From: Candidatus Paralactobacillus gallistercoris
GTDB lineage: Bacteria; Bacillota; Bacilli; Lactobacillales; Lactobacillaceae
Length of the DNA: 36,143 nt
Reading direction: 5' to 3'
Assembly: GCA_018883675.1 (NCBI GenBank)
Contig: JAHLFS010000058.1
Coordinates: 1 to 36,143, forward strand
Shown one piece after another: positions 7,535-16,588 of this stretch. A program made the position numbers and the translations under genes. The notes under the pieces are model-generated. The model saw nothing but the letters and a program-made list of their open reading frames with translations, was not told where the DNA came from and did no database searches. Position 1 is the first letter of the stretch, and each line of letters starts with the position of its first letter.

Positions 7535-9088
7535 ATGGGATTAACACTAAATGCATGTATTTTATTGTTAAAAGAACATCATTTATTAAAAAGTAGTGCA
7601 ATTCAAGACAAATTAAATATGGAAATGACTGATATTGCGTATGATTCACGTAAAATCGGTAAGCATGGTTTATTTTTCTGTAAGGGCGATGCTTTTCGTT
7701 CTGTATATTTAACTAATGCTAAGGAAAATGGGGCTATTACTTACGTTGCTGAAAAACCATATGTTGAAGGCAATGGCATGAATGCCTTAATTGTGGTGAA
7801 TGTTCAAAAAGCAATGGCTATTTTGAGTGCCGCTTTTTATAACTATCCACAAGATGATTTATTCATTATTGCATATACTGGTACGAAAGGTAAGACGACA
7901 TCATCTTACTTTACCAAGGGCATTTTAGATGGTGCTAATGATGATCATACGGCACTATTTTCAACTATTGACCGGGTTGTCGGCCCGAAACCACAACAAC
8001 GGTTTAAATCTAATTTAACCACGCCAGAAAGTTTGGATTTATTCCACGATATGCGTGAGGCCGTTGATAATGGGATGACCCACTTAGTAATGGAAGTATC
8101 ATCACAAGCATACTTACGGAACCGGGTTTTTGGATTGACTTATGATGTCGGCTTTTTCTTAAATATCACGCCTGATCATATTGGCGTTAATGAACATCCT
8201 AATTTTGCTAACTATTTGCATTGCAAAATGCAGTTATTAGCTAATGCCCGTAAATGTGTGATTAATGCGGAAACGGATCATTTTGATGAAGTTTATGCTG
8301 CTGCCACCACGACGACTAATCCTGATAGCATTTATTTGTATGCCCGGGCTGGTTTCCAACCAAAACGTGCTGATATTGATATTGACTTCCGGTTTACTAG
8401 CAATGAAGCTGATTTAATCACCAGCAACTTTACCATTACTACTGAAACCGCTAAAGCAAAACAATTACCAATTGCCGGTAATTATCAAATTAATTTGATT
8501 GGTGACTTTAATGAAAGCAACGCTACAGCAGCCATTATTGCCGCTGGTTTAGCTGGAGTTGGCCATGACATTGCGGCTAAACAAATTAAAAATGTGAAAG
8601 TGCCAGGCCGAATGGAATCAATGAACGTACCAGGTCATGGCCGGGTTTATGTTGATTATGCGCATAATTACGCCAGCATGAAAGTGTTACTTAACTTCTT
8701 ACAACGGGAATATAATCATCCGAAATTAATTGTTGTCGTTGGTTCAACCGGTGATAAGGGGGAATCACGGCGCGCTGGTTTTGCCAAAGCACTAACAGAA
8801 TACGCTTCCGTGGCTTACTTAACTACCGATGATCCTGGTTTTGAAGATCCAGCTGATATTGCTAAACAAATTGATAGTGGCATTGATCATAGCAAAGTAA
8901 CTGTCAAAATTGAACTCGATCGTGCGCAAGCCATTCATGATGCAATTATGGCAAGTAAACCAGGCGATATTGTCGTTGTTGCTGGTAAAGGTGCTGATCC
9001 TTATCAAAAAATTCGTGGTATTGATACGCCATACCCAACTGATATGGTAATTGTTAAAGATATTGCGGCCGATTTGGCTGATAAATAA
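7535..9088 (+). CDS. murE: UDP-N-acetylmuramyl-tripeptide synthetase MurE
   Basis: Cytoplasmic Mur ligase that adds the third amino acid to UDP-MurNAc-L-Ala-D-Glu. The start is ATG 7535 (MGLTLNACIL), behind a strong GGGGGGAG and after a TATAAT at 7498-7503; the ORF-track start at 7466 lies inside the prs terminator and is rejected. 517 residues. ATP-binding TGTKGKTT (residues 115-122), TTPESLDLF, MEVSSQAY, LNITPDHIG, GDFNESNA, VDYAHNYASM and VVGSTGDKGE are all present. The meso-DAP signature DNPR is not seen; the region reads TTDDPGFEDP, the form I remember from lactobacilli. I do not use this to decide between lysine and another third residue. It forms an operon with racD 20 bases downstream. 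Confidence 0.93.
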   Translation: MGLTLNACILLLKEHHLLKSSAIQDKLNMEMTDIAYDSRKIGKHGLFFCKGDAFRSVYLTNAKENGAITYVAEKPYVEGNGMNALIVVNVQKAMAILSAAFYNYPQDDLFIIAYTGTKGKTTSSYFTKGILDGANDDHTALFSTIDRVVGPKPQQRFKSNLTTPESLDLFHDMREAVDNGMTHLVMEVSSQAYLRNRVFGLTYDVGFFLNITPDHIGVNEHPNFANYLHCKMQLLANARKCVINAETDHFDEVYAAATTTTNPDSIYLYARAGFQPKRADIDIDFRFTSNEADLITSNFTITTETAKAKQLPIAGNYQINLIGDFNESNATAAIIAAGLAGVGHDIAAKQIKNVKVPGRMESMNVPGHGRVYVDYAHNYASMKVLLNFLQREYNHPKLIVVVGSTGDKGESRRAGFAKALTEYASVAYLTTDDPGFEDPADIAKQIDSGIDHSKVTVKIELDRAQAIHDAIMASKPGDIVVVAGKGADPYQKIRGIDTPYPTDMVIVKDIAADLADK

Positions 9089-9108
9089 TTATTAAGAGGA
9101 TAACGATT

Positions 9109-9858
9109 ATGAAAAATTTCTTTACAATCATTGGCGGCATGGGCACGATGGCGACAGAAAGCTATATTCATTTATTAAATGAACGCACTCATGCTCATAA
9201 AGATCAAGATTACTTAGATTATATTTTAGTTAATCATGCAACCATTCCGGACCGCACGGCCTATCTTCTTGATCACCAACAACCTAATTTTTTCCCTGAT
9301 TTGTTGGCAGATATTAAACAACAAAGCTTATTACATCCTAACTTTATGGTAATGATTTGTAATACGGCACATTATTTTTATGAAGATTTACAAGCAGCAA
9401 CGGATGTACCGCTGTTGCATATGCCTCATATTGCCATTAAGGAGTTAGCTAAACGTTATCCTAATGAAAAACGCATTGGCCTGATTGCCACAGAAGGTAC
9501 TTTAGCAGATCATATTTATGATCATGAAATTGCTAACATTGGGGCCGAAGTTGTTACTGGCGATCATCATGTGCAGGAATTAGTAATGCGGTTAATTTAT
9601 GGTTGCATTAAAGAAAAAGGCACGATGAATGCGGAATTGTACCATGAAATTTTACAAATCATGCATGATAGGTATGGTTGTAATGTAATTGTTTTGGGAT
9701 GTACCGAATTGTCGTTTGCACAAGCTGCTGCGCCGGATCATCCTTATCATGTGATTGACGCCCAATCAATTATTGTTGATAAATCAATTGAGTTAGCGCA
9801 AGCTTTTCGTGAGGATAAAGCATACGCACAAAAACTAGTTAAAGAATTATTAAAGTAA
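9109..9858 (+). CDS. racD: Aspartate/glutamate racemase family protein (RacD-like)
   Basis: Cofactor-independent amino-acid racemase, 249 residues. The two catalytic cysteines are visible as CNTAH (about residue 84) and GCTELS (about residue 203). The N-terminal IIGGMGTMAT phosphate/carboxylate loop and the IPDRTAYLLD stretch are typical of aspartate racemases rather than MurI glutamate racemases. Cotranscription with murE suggests it supplies D-aspartate for the peptidoglycan cross-bridge used by many lactobacilli. Good Shine-Dalgarno (AGAGGA) before the ATG. The substrate is inferred, not proven. Confidence 0.85.
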   Translation: MKNFFTIIGGMGTMATESYIHLLNERTHAHKDQDYLDYILVNHATIPDRTAYLLDHQQPNFFPDLLADIKQQSLLHPNFMVMICNTAHYFYEDLQAATDVPLLHMPHIAIKELAKRYPNEKRIGLIATEGTLADHIYDHEIANIGAEVVTGDHHVQELVMRLIYGCIKEKGTMNAELYHEILQIMHDRYGCNVIVLGCTELSFAQAAAPDHPYHVIDAQSIIVDKSIELAQAFREDKAYAQKLVKELLK

Positions 9859-9862
9859 GTCT

Positions 9863-9896
9863 AAAAAGCTTGTGGCTTAATGTCACAAGCTTTTTT
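9863..9896 (+). terminator. murE-racD terminator
   Basis: Stem AAAAAGCTTGTG / CACAAGCTTTTTT with a 9-base loop, ending in a T-run. Only ~8 bases separate it from the next gene's Shine-Dalgarno. Confidence 0.82.
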
Positions 9897-9919
9897 CAAA
9901 ACAATGGAGGAAGTTTTTC

Positions 9920-10647
9920 GTGAATAACTATGATGATCAACCACTTTACGATCAAATTGTTGCTAAATTGCAAGATCATATTGCCCTGCATATGCAATTG
10001 GGTGGCAAGTTGCCGGCTGAACGTAGAATAGCTGAATATTATCATGTTAGTCGCAGTACCATTCGCCAAGCTTTAGATGAATTAGAATCAATGGGTTTAT
10101 TTGTCGTCGTGAAAATGGGGTATATGTTAGTGATATGAACCGGCCGGCCTTGGACTTTAATAATACATATAGTTTTGCTAAACAAGTCCAACATGAAGAT
10201 GCTGTTCCCCATGTGCAGGTTATTTATTTTCATCATATTCTTGCTAATCGTTCGTTAGCTAGACAATTAGCAGTTGAAATTGGCACACCATTATATAAAA
10301 TTAAACGAATTCGTTATGCTAATAATTGTCCGTTGATTGTTGAACGTAATTTTTTGATTAGTGAGTTGCTACCTGATTTAACTTCAGCATTAATTCATGA
10401 TGTTTCTTTGTACCACATGATGCAGGCACATTATGGCATTCATATTGCTAATGTTGATGAAAAATTATCAGCATGCTTAGTAAGGGATGATAATGCCCAT
10501 GATCTTAAAGTTAATAATCACACTGCTGCGCTTCGTTTCTTACGCACTGCTACTGATACCCAAGGACGGATCGTTGAATTTACGAACGGCATTGCCCGTG
10601 CTGATCGCTTTGTTTTGAATATTCATCATTCCAAATATGATTATTAA
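9920..10647 (+). pseudogene. GntR/HutC (UTRA) regulator, frameshifted; NagR-like
   Basis: Transcription regulator gene split into two reading frames. 9920-10138 starts with GTG behind TGGAGGA and encodes the winged-helix part (PLYDQIVAKLQDHI, KLPAERRIAEYYHVSRSTIRQALDELESMG). 10135-10647 encodes the UTRA effector domain. The downstream frame, read upstream of its ATG, gives CRRENGVYVSDMNRPALDF, the expected wing and linker, and joins the first frame near 10097-10102 (TTTATTTG). One inserted base there, for example TTTAATTTG, restores a ~242-residue protein. So one base has been lost, or mis-sequenced. nagA follows 10 bases downstream, as in amino-sugar operons controlled by NagR/YvoA, which respond to GlcNAc-6-P or GlcN-6-P. 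If the break is real, the wing is lost and the regulator should be inactive. Confidence 0.85.
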
Positions 10648-10657
10648 GGAGAGTATA

Positions 10658-11821
10658 ATGACTTATTATCTTCATGCAGCAAAGTTCTTTTTAAAAAACC
10701 ATACTGCTAATGGTGGTTATTTAACCATTACCGATGATGGTTGTTTTGGTGATTATCATCGTGATCCTTGGCAACCTGACGAACCGGTAGTTGATTATGG
10801 TGATTGTTGGATTGCTCCCGGATTAGTGGATACGCATATTCATGGTTTATTAGGGTATGATGTCATGGATAATGATGTTCATGGTTTACAAGTTATGAGT
10901 CGGGGATTATTACAAGCCGGTGTTACTTCATGGTTGCCGACTACTTTGACAGCTAGTAGTGCACGTTTAACGGCGGTTTGCCAAACCATTGCCACGCATC
11001 TTGATCAAATTGATGGTGCCAAAGTACAAGGTATTTATTTGGAAGGTCCTTATTTTACAGCGGAGCATAAGGGCGCACAAGATCCCCAATATTTACGTGA
11101 TCCTGACTGGCATGAATTTCAACAATGGCAAATGGCTGCCCATGGCTTAATTAAAAAAATTGCCGTTGCGCCCGAACGTCAGCATGCCTGCTCTTTTGTT
11201 AAAAAAGTGGTGCGTAGTGGAGTAGTTGTTGCTTTAGGACATAGCAGTGCTACTTATGAACAAGCTCTTGCTTGTGTTGAAGCTGGTGCTAGTATGTTTA
11301 CTCATACTTTCAACGGCATGCCCGAGTTTAAACATCGGCAACCAGGAATGGTGGGCGCGGCGCTAACCTTGCGTTTGGTTGATGACGAAATTATTTGTGA
11401 TGGTCATCATAATGATCCCGCCGCCGTGCAGTTATTGCTTGACCATAAAGGACCCGAGCATACCGTTTTGGTAACTGATTGTATGCGCGCAGGAATGATG
11501 CCGGATGGTGATTATCTTCTTGGCGAATTGCCTGTTTATGTTAAAGATGGTATGGCTCGCCTTAAGAACGGCAATAATTTAGCTGGTAGTATTTTACAAT
11601 TAAAAGATGCTGTTAAAAATATTGTCGACTGGAATATTGCGAGCGCGCAAGATGCAATCATGATGGCTAGTTATGTTCCGGCCAAAAGTGTTAACATTGA
11701 TGATAAATGTGGCGTTATTTTACCAGGCCATGCCGCTGATTTTATCGTGCTGCGGCCTGATATGACACTACAAGCGACCTATTTAGATGGGATTAAACGT
11801 TACCCAACTTCATCTGAATAG
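10658..11821 (+). CDS. nagA: N-acetylglucosamine-6-phosphate deacetylase
   Basis: Hydrolyses GlcNAc-6-P to GlcN-6-P and acetate in the cytoplasm, feeding wall recycling or glycolysis through NagB. The start is ATG 10658, 10 bases after the regulator's stop with AAGGAG in front; the ORF-track start at 10637 lies inside the regulator. 387 residues. Metal and active-site motifs: DTHIHG (His60, His62), YLEGPYF (Glu129), LGHSSATYE, THTFNGM and the catalytic Asp in VTDCMRAG. Probably cotranscribed with the upstream regulator and with galM downstream. Confidence 0.94.
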   Translation: MTYYLHAAKFFLKNHTANGGYLTITDDGCFGDYHRDPWQPDEPVVDYGDCWIAPGLVDTHIHGLLGYDVMDNDVHGLQVMSRGLLQAGVTSWLPTTLTASSARLTAVCQTIATHLDQIDGAKVQGIYLEGPYFTAEHKGAQDPQYLRDPDWHEFQQWQMAAHGLIKKIAVAPERQHACSFVKKVVRSGVVVALGHSSATYEQALACVEAGASMFTHTFNGMPEFKHRQPGMVGAALTLRLVDDEIICDGHHNDPAAVQLLLDHKGPEHTVLVTDCMRAGMMPDGDYLLGELPVYVKDGMARLKNGNNLAGSILQLKDAVKNIVDWNIASAQDAIMMASYVPAKSVNIDDKCGVILPGHAADFIVLRPDMTLQATYLDGIKRYPTSSE

Positions 11822-11848
11822 GGACAAGTAAGGGAAAATTGAAATGAG

Positions 11849-12874
11849 ATGTTTAGGATGAAATTAGATGAAAATGTTGTTGCTAATATTGGTGGTCATG
11901 AAATTAAGCAATTTACATTAATTAATGACCACCAAACACGCGTTGACGTGCTTAGTTGGGGTGCAACTTTACAACATTTTGAAGTTAATGAAGATGGTCA
12001 TTTACAACCTTTAATTGTCAGCTACCCAACGGTGGCCGAATATGTTAGTGATCATTGGAAATTATGTAAAGCGGTTGGCCCGGTGGCCGGGCGGATTGCC
12101 GGTGCGACATTCACTTTGGCGGGACATCATTATCATTTACAACCTAATGAGAAAGGTAACTTATTACATAGTGGAACATATGGTTTCAGTAATATTAACT
12201 GGGAAGGACATATTGGCATTGATGATGATACCGCTAAAGTAGTATTACATCACCACTTTAACCCTCATGATGACGGCTTTCCGGGGCATGTTGCGGTTAC
12301 CATGACTTATTCTTTGGATAACGCTAATCGTTTAACAATTACCTGGCAAGCACAAAGCGATGCGACTACCTTATTTAATCCAACGGTACATACATATTTT
12401 AATATTAATAATCCGGCTAATTTAAACGGTCAATTCTTACAAATTAATAGCCAATATCGCACAGCATTGCGTGATGATAAGGTGCCAACCGGGGTATTGA
12501 CAGATGTAGCGGCAACACCTTTTGATTTTCGTCAAAAAGTTGCCTTACCTACTGCTTTGCAACGTTTGCATGCTCAAACTTCCCAAATACCATTTGATGA
12601 TGCGTTTCAAGTAACATCTAATTTAACCCAACCAATTGCGATTTTAAGTACAGCTAAGCGACGGGTTAAAATTTTTTCGGATCGGAATGGCTTAGTAATG
12701 TTTACAGCTAATCCGCTCAGTGCTAGTGCACAAATGCAACATCACTTTAATGCAGTTGCTTTAGAAGCACAAACATTGCCAGATGCTATTCATCATGACG
12801 GTTTTGGTAATATTGTATTGCCAGCACATCATCAATATCAATGCGAAATTATTTATCAATATGAACGCATTTAA
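11849..12874 (+). CDS. galM: Aldose 1-epimerase family protein (GalM-like)
   Basis: Mutarotase-fold enzyme of 341 residues that interconverts alpha and beta anomers of hexoses. Visible motifs: LSWGATLQ near the N-terminus, GPVAGRI, catalytic His in HTYFNINN, and catalytic Glu in ALEAQTLPDA. The start is uncertain. ATG 11849 has only AAGGG about 14 bases upstream, and ATG 11858 (MKLDENV) has a weak site, so translation may rely on coupling to nagA 27 bases upstream. Placement after nagA suggests a role in sugar entry, but specificity (galactose, glucose or amino sugar) is not visible. Confidence 0.87.
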   Translation: MFRMKLDENVVANIGGHEIKQFTLINDHQTRVDVLSWGATLQHFEVNEDGHLQPLIVSYPTVAEYVSDHWKLCKAVGPVAGRIAGATFTLAGHHYHLQPNEKGNLLHSGTYGFSNINWEGHIGIDDDTAKVVLHHHFNPHDDGFPGHVAVTMTYSLDNANRLTITWQAQSDATTLFNPTVHTYFNINNPANLNGQFLQINSQYRTALRDDKVPTGVLTDVAATPFDFRQKVALPTALQRLHAQTSQIPFDDAFQVTSNLTQPIAILSTAKRRVKIFSDRNGLVMFTANPLSASAQMQHHFNAVALEAQTLPDAIHHDGFGNIVLPAHHQYQCEIIYQYERI

Positions 12875-12876
12875 AT

Positions 12877-12910
12877 AAAAACACGCATGAATTAATTCAT
12901 GCGTGTTTTT
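12877..12910. terminator. Bidirectional terminator, galM / pepF
   Basis: Perfect 34-base palindrome AAAAACACGCATGAATT / AATTCATGCGTGTTTTT, A-rich on the left and T-rich on the right, between convergent genes. Confidence 0.9.
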
Positions 12911-12914
12911 ATTT

Positions 12915-14711
12915 TTATAGTAACTTTTCTAATTCATCAAGGCGTTGAGCAAAAACAGCGAAGGCATCTTCTAAGTAATCAGCCTTTGTCATATCAACAC
13001 CAGCTGCTTGCATAGTGCTGATAGCATCATGGGAACTACCCGATTTTAAGAAATTAATATATTTATCCCGTGCTTGTGGTTGGTAAGTGGAAATGCCATG
13101 TGCTAAAGTTGATGCGGCCGCAAAGCCAGTTGCATATTGATAAACGTAAAAATCACGATAAAAATGCGGAATGCGTGACCATTCTAAGGCAATTTCAGGA
13201 TCGCGAGCAACACTTTCGCCGTAGTATTTAGCATTTAAATCGGCATAAAATTGGTTCATCACTTCAGCAGTTAAAGGCTTACCAGCTTGATCAGCTTCAT
13301 GAATAAATTGTTCGAATTCAGCGAATTGGGTTTGCCGGAAAACGGTTCCCTTGAAACCATCAAGATAATAATTTAGAACATAAGCGCGGATTTTTGGATC
13401 AGTTTGCGTATCTAATAGATAGTTTGTCAAAATATTTTCGTTAGTTGTTGATGCGATTTCGGCAACAAAAATAGGATAATCACTATAGATGTAAGGTTGA
13501 TTATGATTGGTGTACCAGCTATGCACACTATGACCGGTTTCATGAACTAATGTGTATAAGTTGTTCAAATTATCCTGCCAGTTTAAAAGCATAAATGGAT
13601 TAGTATCATAACCACCACCGGAATAAGCGCCAGAACGTTTACCTTTATTTTCGACTACATCAATGTAACGATTATTAAAAATTTCTTTAACGTGTTCAAG
13701 GTAATCATCACCCATCACGGCAAGGGCTTTCAATGCTTCTTGTTGGGCGGTTTCATAAGTGTAAGTTAATGGGGGTTCACCCACTAAAGGAACATACATA
13801 TCATACATATGTAATGTTGATACCTTTAAAACTTTTTTCCGTAAGGCAACATAACGATGTAGTAAGTCTAAATGCTTGTTCGTTGTGGTTACCAAAGTGT
13901 CATAAACACTAACGGGAATATGATTGCGATCCATTTCCGCCGTCCGTGAATCTGGATAATGATGGACTTTAGCGTCATAATTGTGTGCTTTAACATCACT
14001 AGCTAAGGTCATAGCTAAGGTGTGTTGAAACTGCCCATATGTTTGGTAAAGTGTTTGGAAAGCGTCCTTGCGCACTTGCCGCTTAGTTGATTCGATTAAT
14101 TTGCCGTAAACACCATTAGATAGTTGTATTTGTTGGCCATCGGCGGTAGTTACGGTTCCAAATGTCATGTCGGTATCATTCAAAGTATCAAATGTATTTC
14201 GCGGTGCGTTAAAAATATCACTGGCGGCGGCTAGTAATGCTTCTTGATCAGCCGGTAATACGTGTGCGCTGTTAGCGGTAATTTCATTTAATAAATGTTG
14301 ATAAATTTTTAATTGTGGTTCTTCATTAATAAAACGTTGTAGTTGGTTAGCATCAATGGCAATGATTTCTGGTTCCATAAATGCTAATTGACTATCAATT
14401 TGTGCAGCTAAACTATCGGCTTGCGCATTAAAGGCTTGATACTTGGTATTAGTAGTATCTTGATCAGCTTTTAAACTAGCATAAACGTAAACTTTTTCAA
14501 AAGTACGCATAGCTGCAAAAATAGTTTGTAAACCGTGCAATAAATCAGCCGCACTTTTACCAAGTGTACCTTTAACTTTTGCGGCATGGGTTGCTTGTTG
14601 TTTGGCTTTTTCAAAAGCGGTTTGCCAGGCTTCATCATTCGGAAAGATAGTAGTTAGATCCCATGTTTTGGCAGTGGGTACGTCTTGGCGTAGTGGTAAT
14701 TTCGTTGTCAA
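12915..14711 (-). CDS. pepF: Oligoendopeptidase F
   Basis: Zinc metallopeptidase of family M3B that cuts oligopeptides of moderate length in the cytoplasm. 598 residues, the normal size. The zinc motif HETGH (residues 390-394) lies in LVHETGHSVHSWY. The N-terminal RQDVPTAKTWDLTTIF is typical of PepF. The start codon is TTG at 14711, with GGAG about 9 bases ahead and no upstream in-frame alternative. Single-gene unit ending at the palindrome shared with galM, and divergent from the wall hydrolase gene to its right. Confidence 0.95.
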   Translation of the reverse strand: MTTKLPLRQDVPTAKTWDLTTIFPNDEAWQTAFEKAKQQATHAAKVKGTLGKSAADLLHGLQTIFAAMRTFEKVYVYASLKADQDTTNTKYQAFNAQADSLAAQIDSQLAFMEPEIIAIDANQLQRFINEEPQLKIYQHLLNEITANSAHVLPADQEALLAAASDIFNAPRNTFDTLNDTDMTFGTVTTADGQQIQLSNGVYGKLIESTKRQVRKDAFQTLYQTYGQFQHTLAMTLASDVKAHNYDAKVHHYPDSRTAEMDRNHIPVSVYDTLVTTTNKHLDLLHRYVALRKKVLKVSTLHMYDMYVPLVGEPPLTYTYETAQQEALKALAVMGDDYLEHVKEIFNNRYIDVVENKGKRSGAYSGGGYDTNPFMLLNWQDNLNNLYTLVHETGHSVHSWYTNHNQPYIYSDYPIFVAEIASTTNENILTNYLLDTQTDPKIRAYVLNYYLDGFKGTVFRQTQFAEFEQFIHEADQAGKPLTAEVMNQFYADLNAKYYGESVARDPEIALEWSRIPHFYRDFYVYQYATGFAAASTLAHGISTYQPQARDKYINFLKSGSSHDAISTMQAAGVDMTKADYLEDAFAVFAQRLDELEKLL

Positions 14712-14805
14712 TGAGCAACACTCCTTTTTAGTTGTAAGAATACATTAAAAACATTGTAACATTTTTGTGATATTTCATTGATAAAATAAAGATAGTTATT
14801 AAAGA

Positions 14806-14811
14806 TATAAT
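14806..14811 (+). promoter_or_regulatory. -10 box of the NlpC/P60 hydrolase gene
   Basis: TATAAT 37 bases before the ATG in an AT-rich stretch. No -35 box at normal spacing; TTGATA at 14778 is 22 bases away, too far. Confidence 0.45.
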
Positions 14812-14847
14812 ATTTTGCATCGAATACATATATGAAAGGTACATTAA

Positions 14848-15927
14848 ATGAAAACAAAAACAGTTAAGAATTTAGTAACGACCGGTTTTGTTGGTTTAGC
14901 CGGTGCTACTTTAATGGGAATGCAAACCAACACTGCTCATGCGGCTACTGTTAATTATAAAGATGGCGCAACGACCGTTTGGAGTAATCCTAATAATGGT
15001 CAACCAATTAAATATTTAACGGCCAATCAACAAGTAAATATTCAAAATACTCAACAAGTTAATGGGCAAACTTGGTGTCAAGTTGGTGCTAACGAATGGG
15101 TACCAGCAATTTATTTAAATACTACCCAATCAGCACCGCAACCAAGTCAAGCAATGACAATTACAGCTAATTATCAACAAGGTGCAACCACAATTTGGAC
15201 AGCACCTATTAATGGTCAAGTTGCTGGTTATTTAGCATGTGGACAAACCGCCCAAGTGTTAGGACAACAACAAGTGGGTAACGAAACATACTATCACATT
15301 CAACAAGGTTGGGTGCCGGCACAATATGTTACCGTTAATGGTCATACCACTGCTGCTGTTACTTCACAAGCTGCACCAACTAGCGCTGTATCAGCAGCTA
15401 GTCAAGCCCCAGTTAAGGTAACTACAGCTAGTGCTGCTCATCAAAATACTAACGTTACTAGTCAGGCAGCACGTCCACAAGCAAACACTAATTATTCACA
15501 AAATTATCACCGGAATAATGTCGTTCAACAAGCTAACACTACCACTGCGCAAAGTTATGCGCAACGGCCACAAACAAATAATGCCAATGGCGTTGTTAGC
15601 CGTGCTACAGCATATTTAGGAACACCATACCAATGGGGCGGCAATCAACCTGGTGGTTTTGACTGTTCTGGTTTTGTTCAATATGTCTATGGCTTAGGAA
15701 ATAACTACCGGACATCACAAGCACAAAGTACGATGGGACCAGCTGTTTCTGTTAATAGTTTACGGCCAGGTGATTTATGTTTCTGGGGACAACCGGGTAG
15801 TGCTTACCATGTTGGTATCTGGGTTGGTAATGGTCGCTATATTGCTGCTCCTGCACCAGGACAAAGCGTTTCGTACGGTTCGGCTCAATATTACACGCCA
15901 AGCTTTGGTATTCATATGAATCGTTAA
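14848..15927 (+). CDS. Secreted SH3-domain NlpC/P60 peptidoglycan hydrolase
   Basis: Extracellular wall hydrolase, probably a D-glutamyl-lysine/DAP endopeptidase. 359 residues. A signal peptide with Lys-rich start, hydrophobic core and AHAA cleavage site spans residues 1-32. Two ~55-residue SH3-like repeats follow, each with GATT-(V/I)-W and a W-V-P-A end (about residues 35-90 and 108-165). Next comes an Ala/Thr/Gln-rich linker to about residue 250. The NlpC/P60 domain has catalytic Cys273 in FDCSGF, His321 in YHVGIWVG, and YLGTPYQWGG. AAAGG precedes the ATG. Not repeat-related to the amidase at the left edge. Confidence 0.92.
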   Translation: MKTKTVKNLVTTGFVGLAGATLMGMQTNTAHAATVNYKDGATTVWSNPNNGQPIKYLTANQQVNIQNTQQVNGQTWCQVGANEWVPAIYLNTTQSAPQPSQAMTITANYQQGATTIWTAPINGQVAGYLACGQTAQVLGQQQVGNETYYHIQQGWVPAQYVTVNGHTTAAVTSQAAPTSAVSAASQAPVKVTTASAAHQNTNVTSQAARPQANTNYSQNYHRNNVVQQANTTTAQSYAQRPQTNNANGVVSRATAYLGTPYQWGGNQPGGFDCSGFVQYVYGLGNNYRTSQAQSTMGPAVSVNSLRPGDLCFWGQPGSAYHVGIWVGNGRYIAAPAPGQSVSYGSAQYYTPSFGIHMNR

Positions 15928-15930
15928 TAA

Positions 15931-15966
15931 AAAAAGCTCACAATCATAAAATTGTGAGCTTTTTTA
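15931..15966. terminator. Bidirectional terminator, hydrolase / TetR gene
   Basis: Stem AAAAAGCTCACAAT / ATTGTGAGCTTTTT with loop CATAAA, between convergent genes. Confidence 0.88.
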
Positions 15967-16539
15967 TTCTTCTTTTTTTCCCCGATAAACTAACTGAATA
16001 GAAAAAATTTCGGTATCTTTAGCTAGTTGGGTAATTTGTTGGGCCATTACTTCAGGCTTTTGCGGATAATTGGCACGAATCCAATCAAGCAATAAACCAC
16101 TGCAGCCATAACTAAAAAACTTGGCATAAAAGGTTTTATTATTTGCACTAATTTTCTGCTGGGGATCAAACATTTGAAATAAGTGAATAAAACGTTGTTC
16201 GATAATGTATGAAAATTCCCGCATGAGGATACTTTGATCACTAGTTACAGTGTTGTAATATAATTTCGCGTTATTCTTAATTGCTTTAAGCATGCGGGTA
16301 ACTTGCTGTTCCCAATTATCAAGTGATATTTGATTATCATCAAGATAGTAAAGGGCAGTTTGATGGTAAACCCATGCCAATAGCATATACTTATCATTAA
16401 AATGATAATAAAAGGTTTGTCGCTTAATCCCCACTTCACGAGTAATATCAGCAATACTAATTTTATTGAATGATTTAGTTTGGCATAGTTTAATTAAAGC
16501 ATCGCATAGCGCGCGTTTGGTTTTTAAAGAATCACTCAT
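15964..16539 (-). CDS. TetR/AcrR-family transcriptional regulator
   Basis: 191-residue one-component regulator. The N-terminal helix-turn-helix is clear: KTKRALCDALIKLC, ISIADITREVGIKRQTFYYHF and the following NDKYMLL. The C-terminal ligand domain resembles the DhaS-like TetR group, but I cannot name an effector. The gene is divergent from a metallophosphoesterase with 49 bases between starts, where an inverted repeat sits; autoregulation and control of that neighbour are plausible. GAGGT precedes the ATG. Confidence 0.85.
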   Translation of the reverse strand: MSDSLKTKRALCDALIKLCQTKSFNKISIADITREVGIKRQTFYYHFNDKYMLLAWVYHQTALYYLDDNQISLDNWEQQVTRMLKAIKNNAKLYYNTVTSDQSILMREFSYIIEQRFIHLFQMFDPQQKISANNKTFYAKFFSYGCSGLLLDWIRANYPQKPEVMAQQITQLAKDTEIFSIQLVYRGKKEE

Positions 16540-16558
16540 ATTATTACCTCGTATGTTT

Positions 16559-16574
16559 TTATTATTACTAATAA
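16559..16574. promoter_or_regulatory. Candidate TetR operator
   Basis: Inverted repeat TTATTA-TTAC-TAATAA in the short gap between the divergent tetR and phosphoesterase genes. AT-rich repeats occur by chance in such DNA, so this is tentative. Confidence 0.35.
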
Positions 16575-16588
16575 AGAAGGCTTTGGCA

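Noticed and set aside
10091-10117. Programmed -1 frameshifting as an explanation for the split regulator
   Set aside because: TTTATTTG is not a standard slippery heptamer and no downstream stem-loop or internal Shine-Dalgarno was seen; a simple one-base loss is more likely.
16466-16588. Longer N-terminus for the metallophosphoesterase
   Set aside because: It overlaps the divergent tetR coding sequence and lacks family similarity; ATG 16589 starts the conserved domain.
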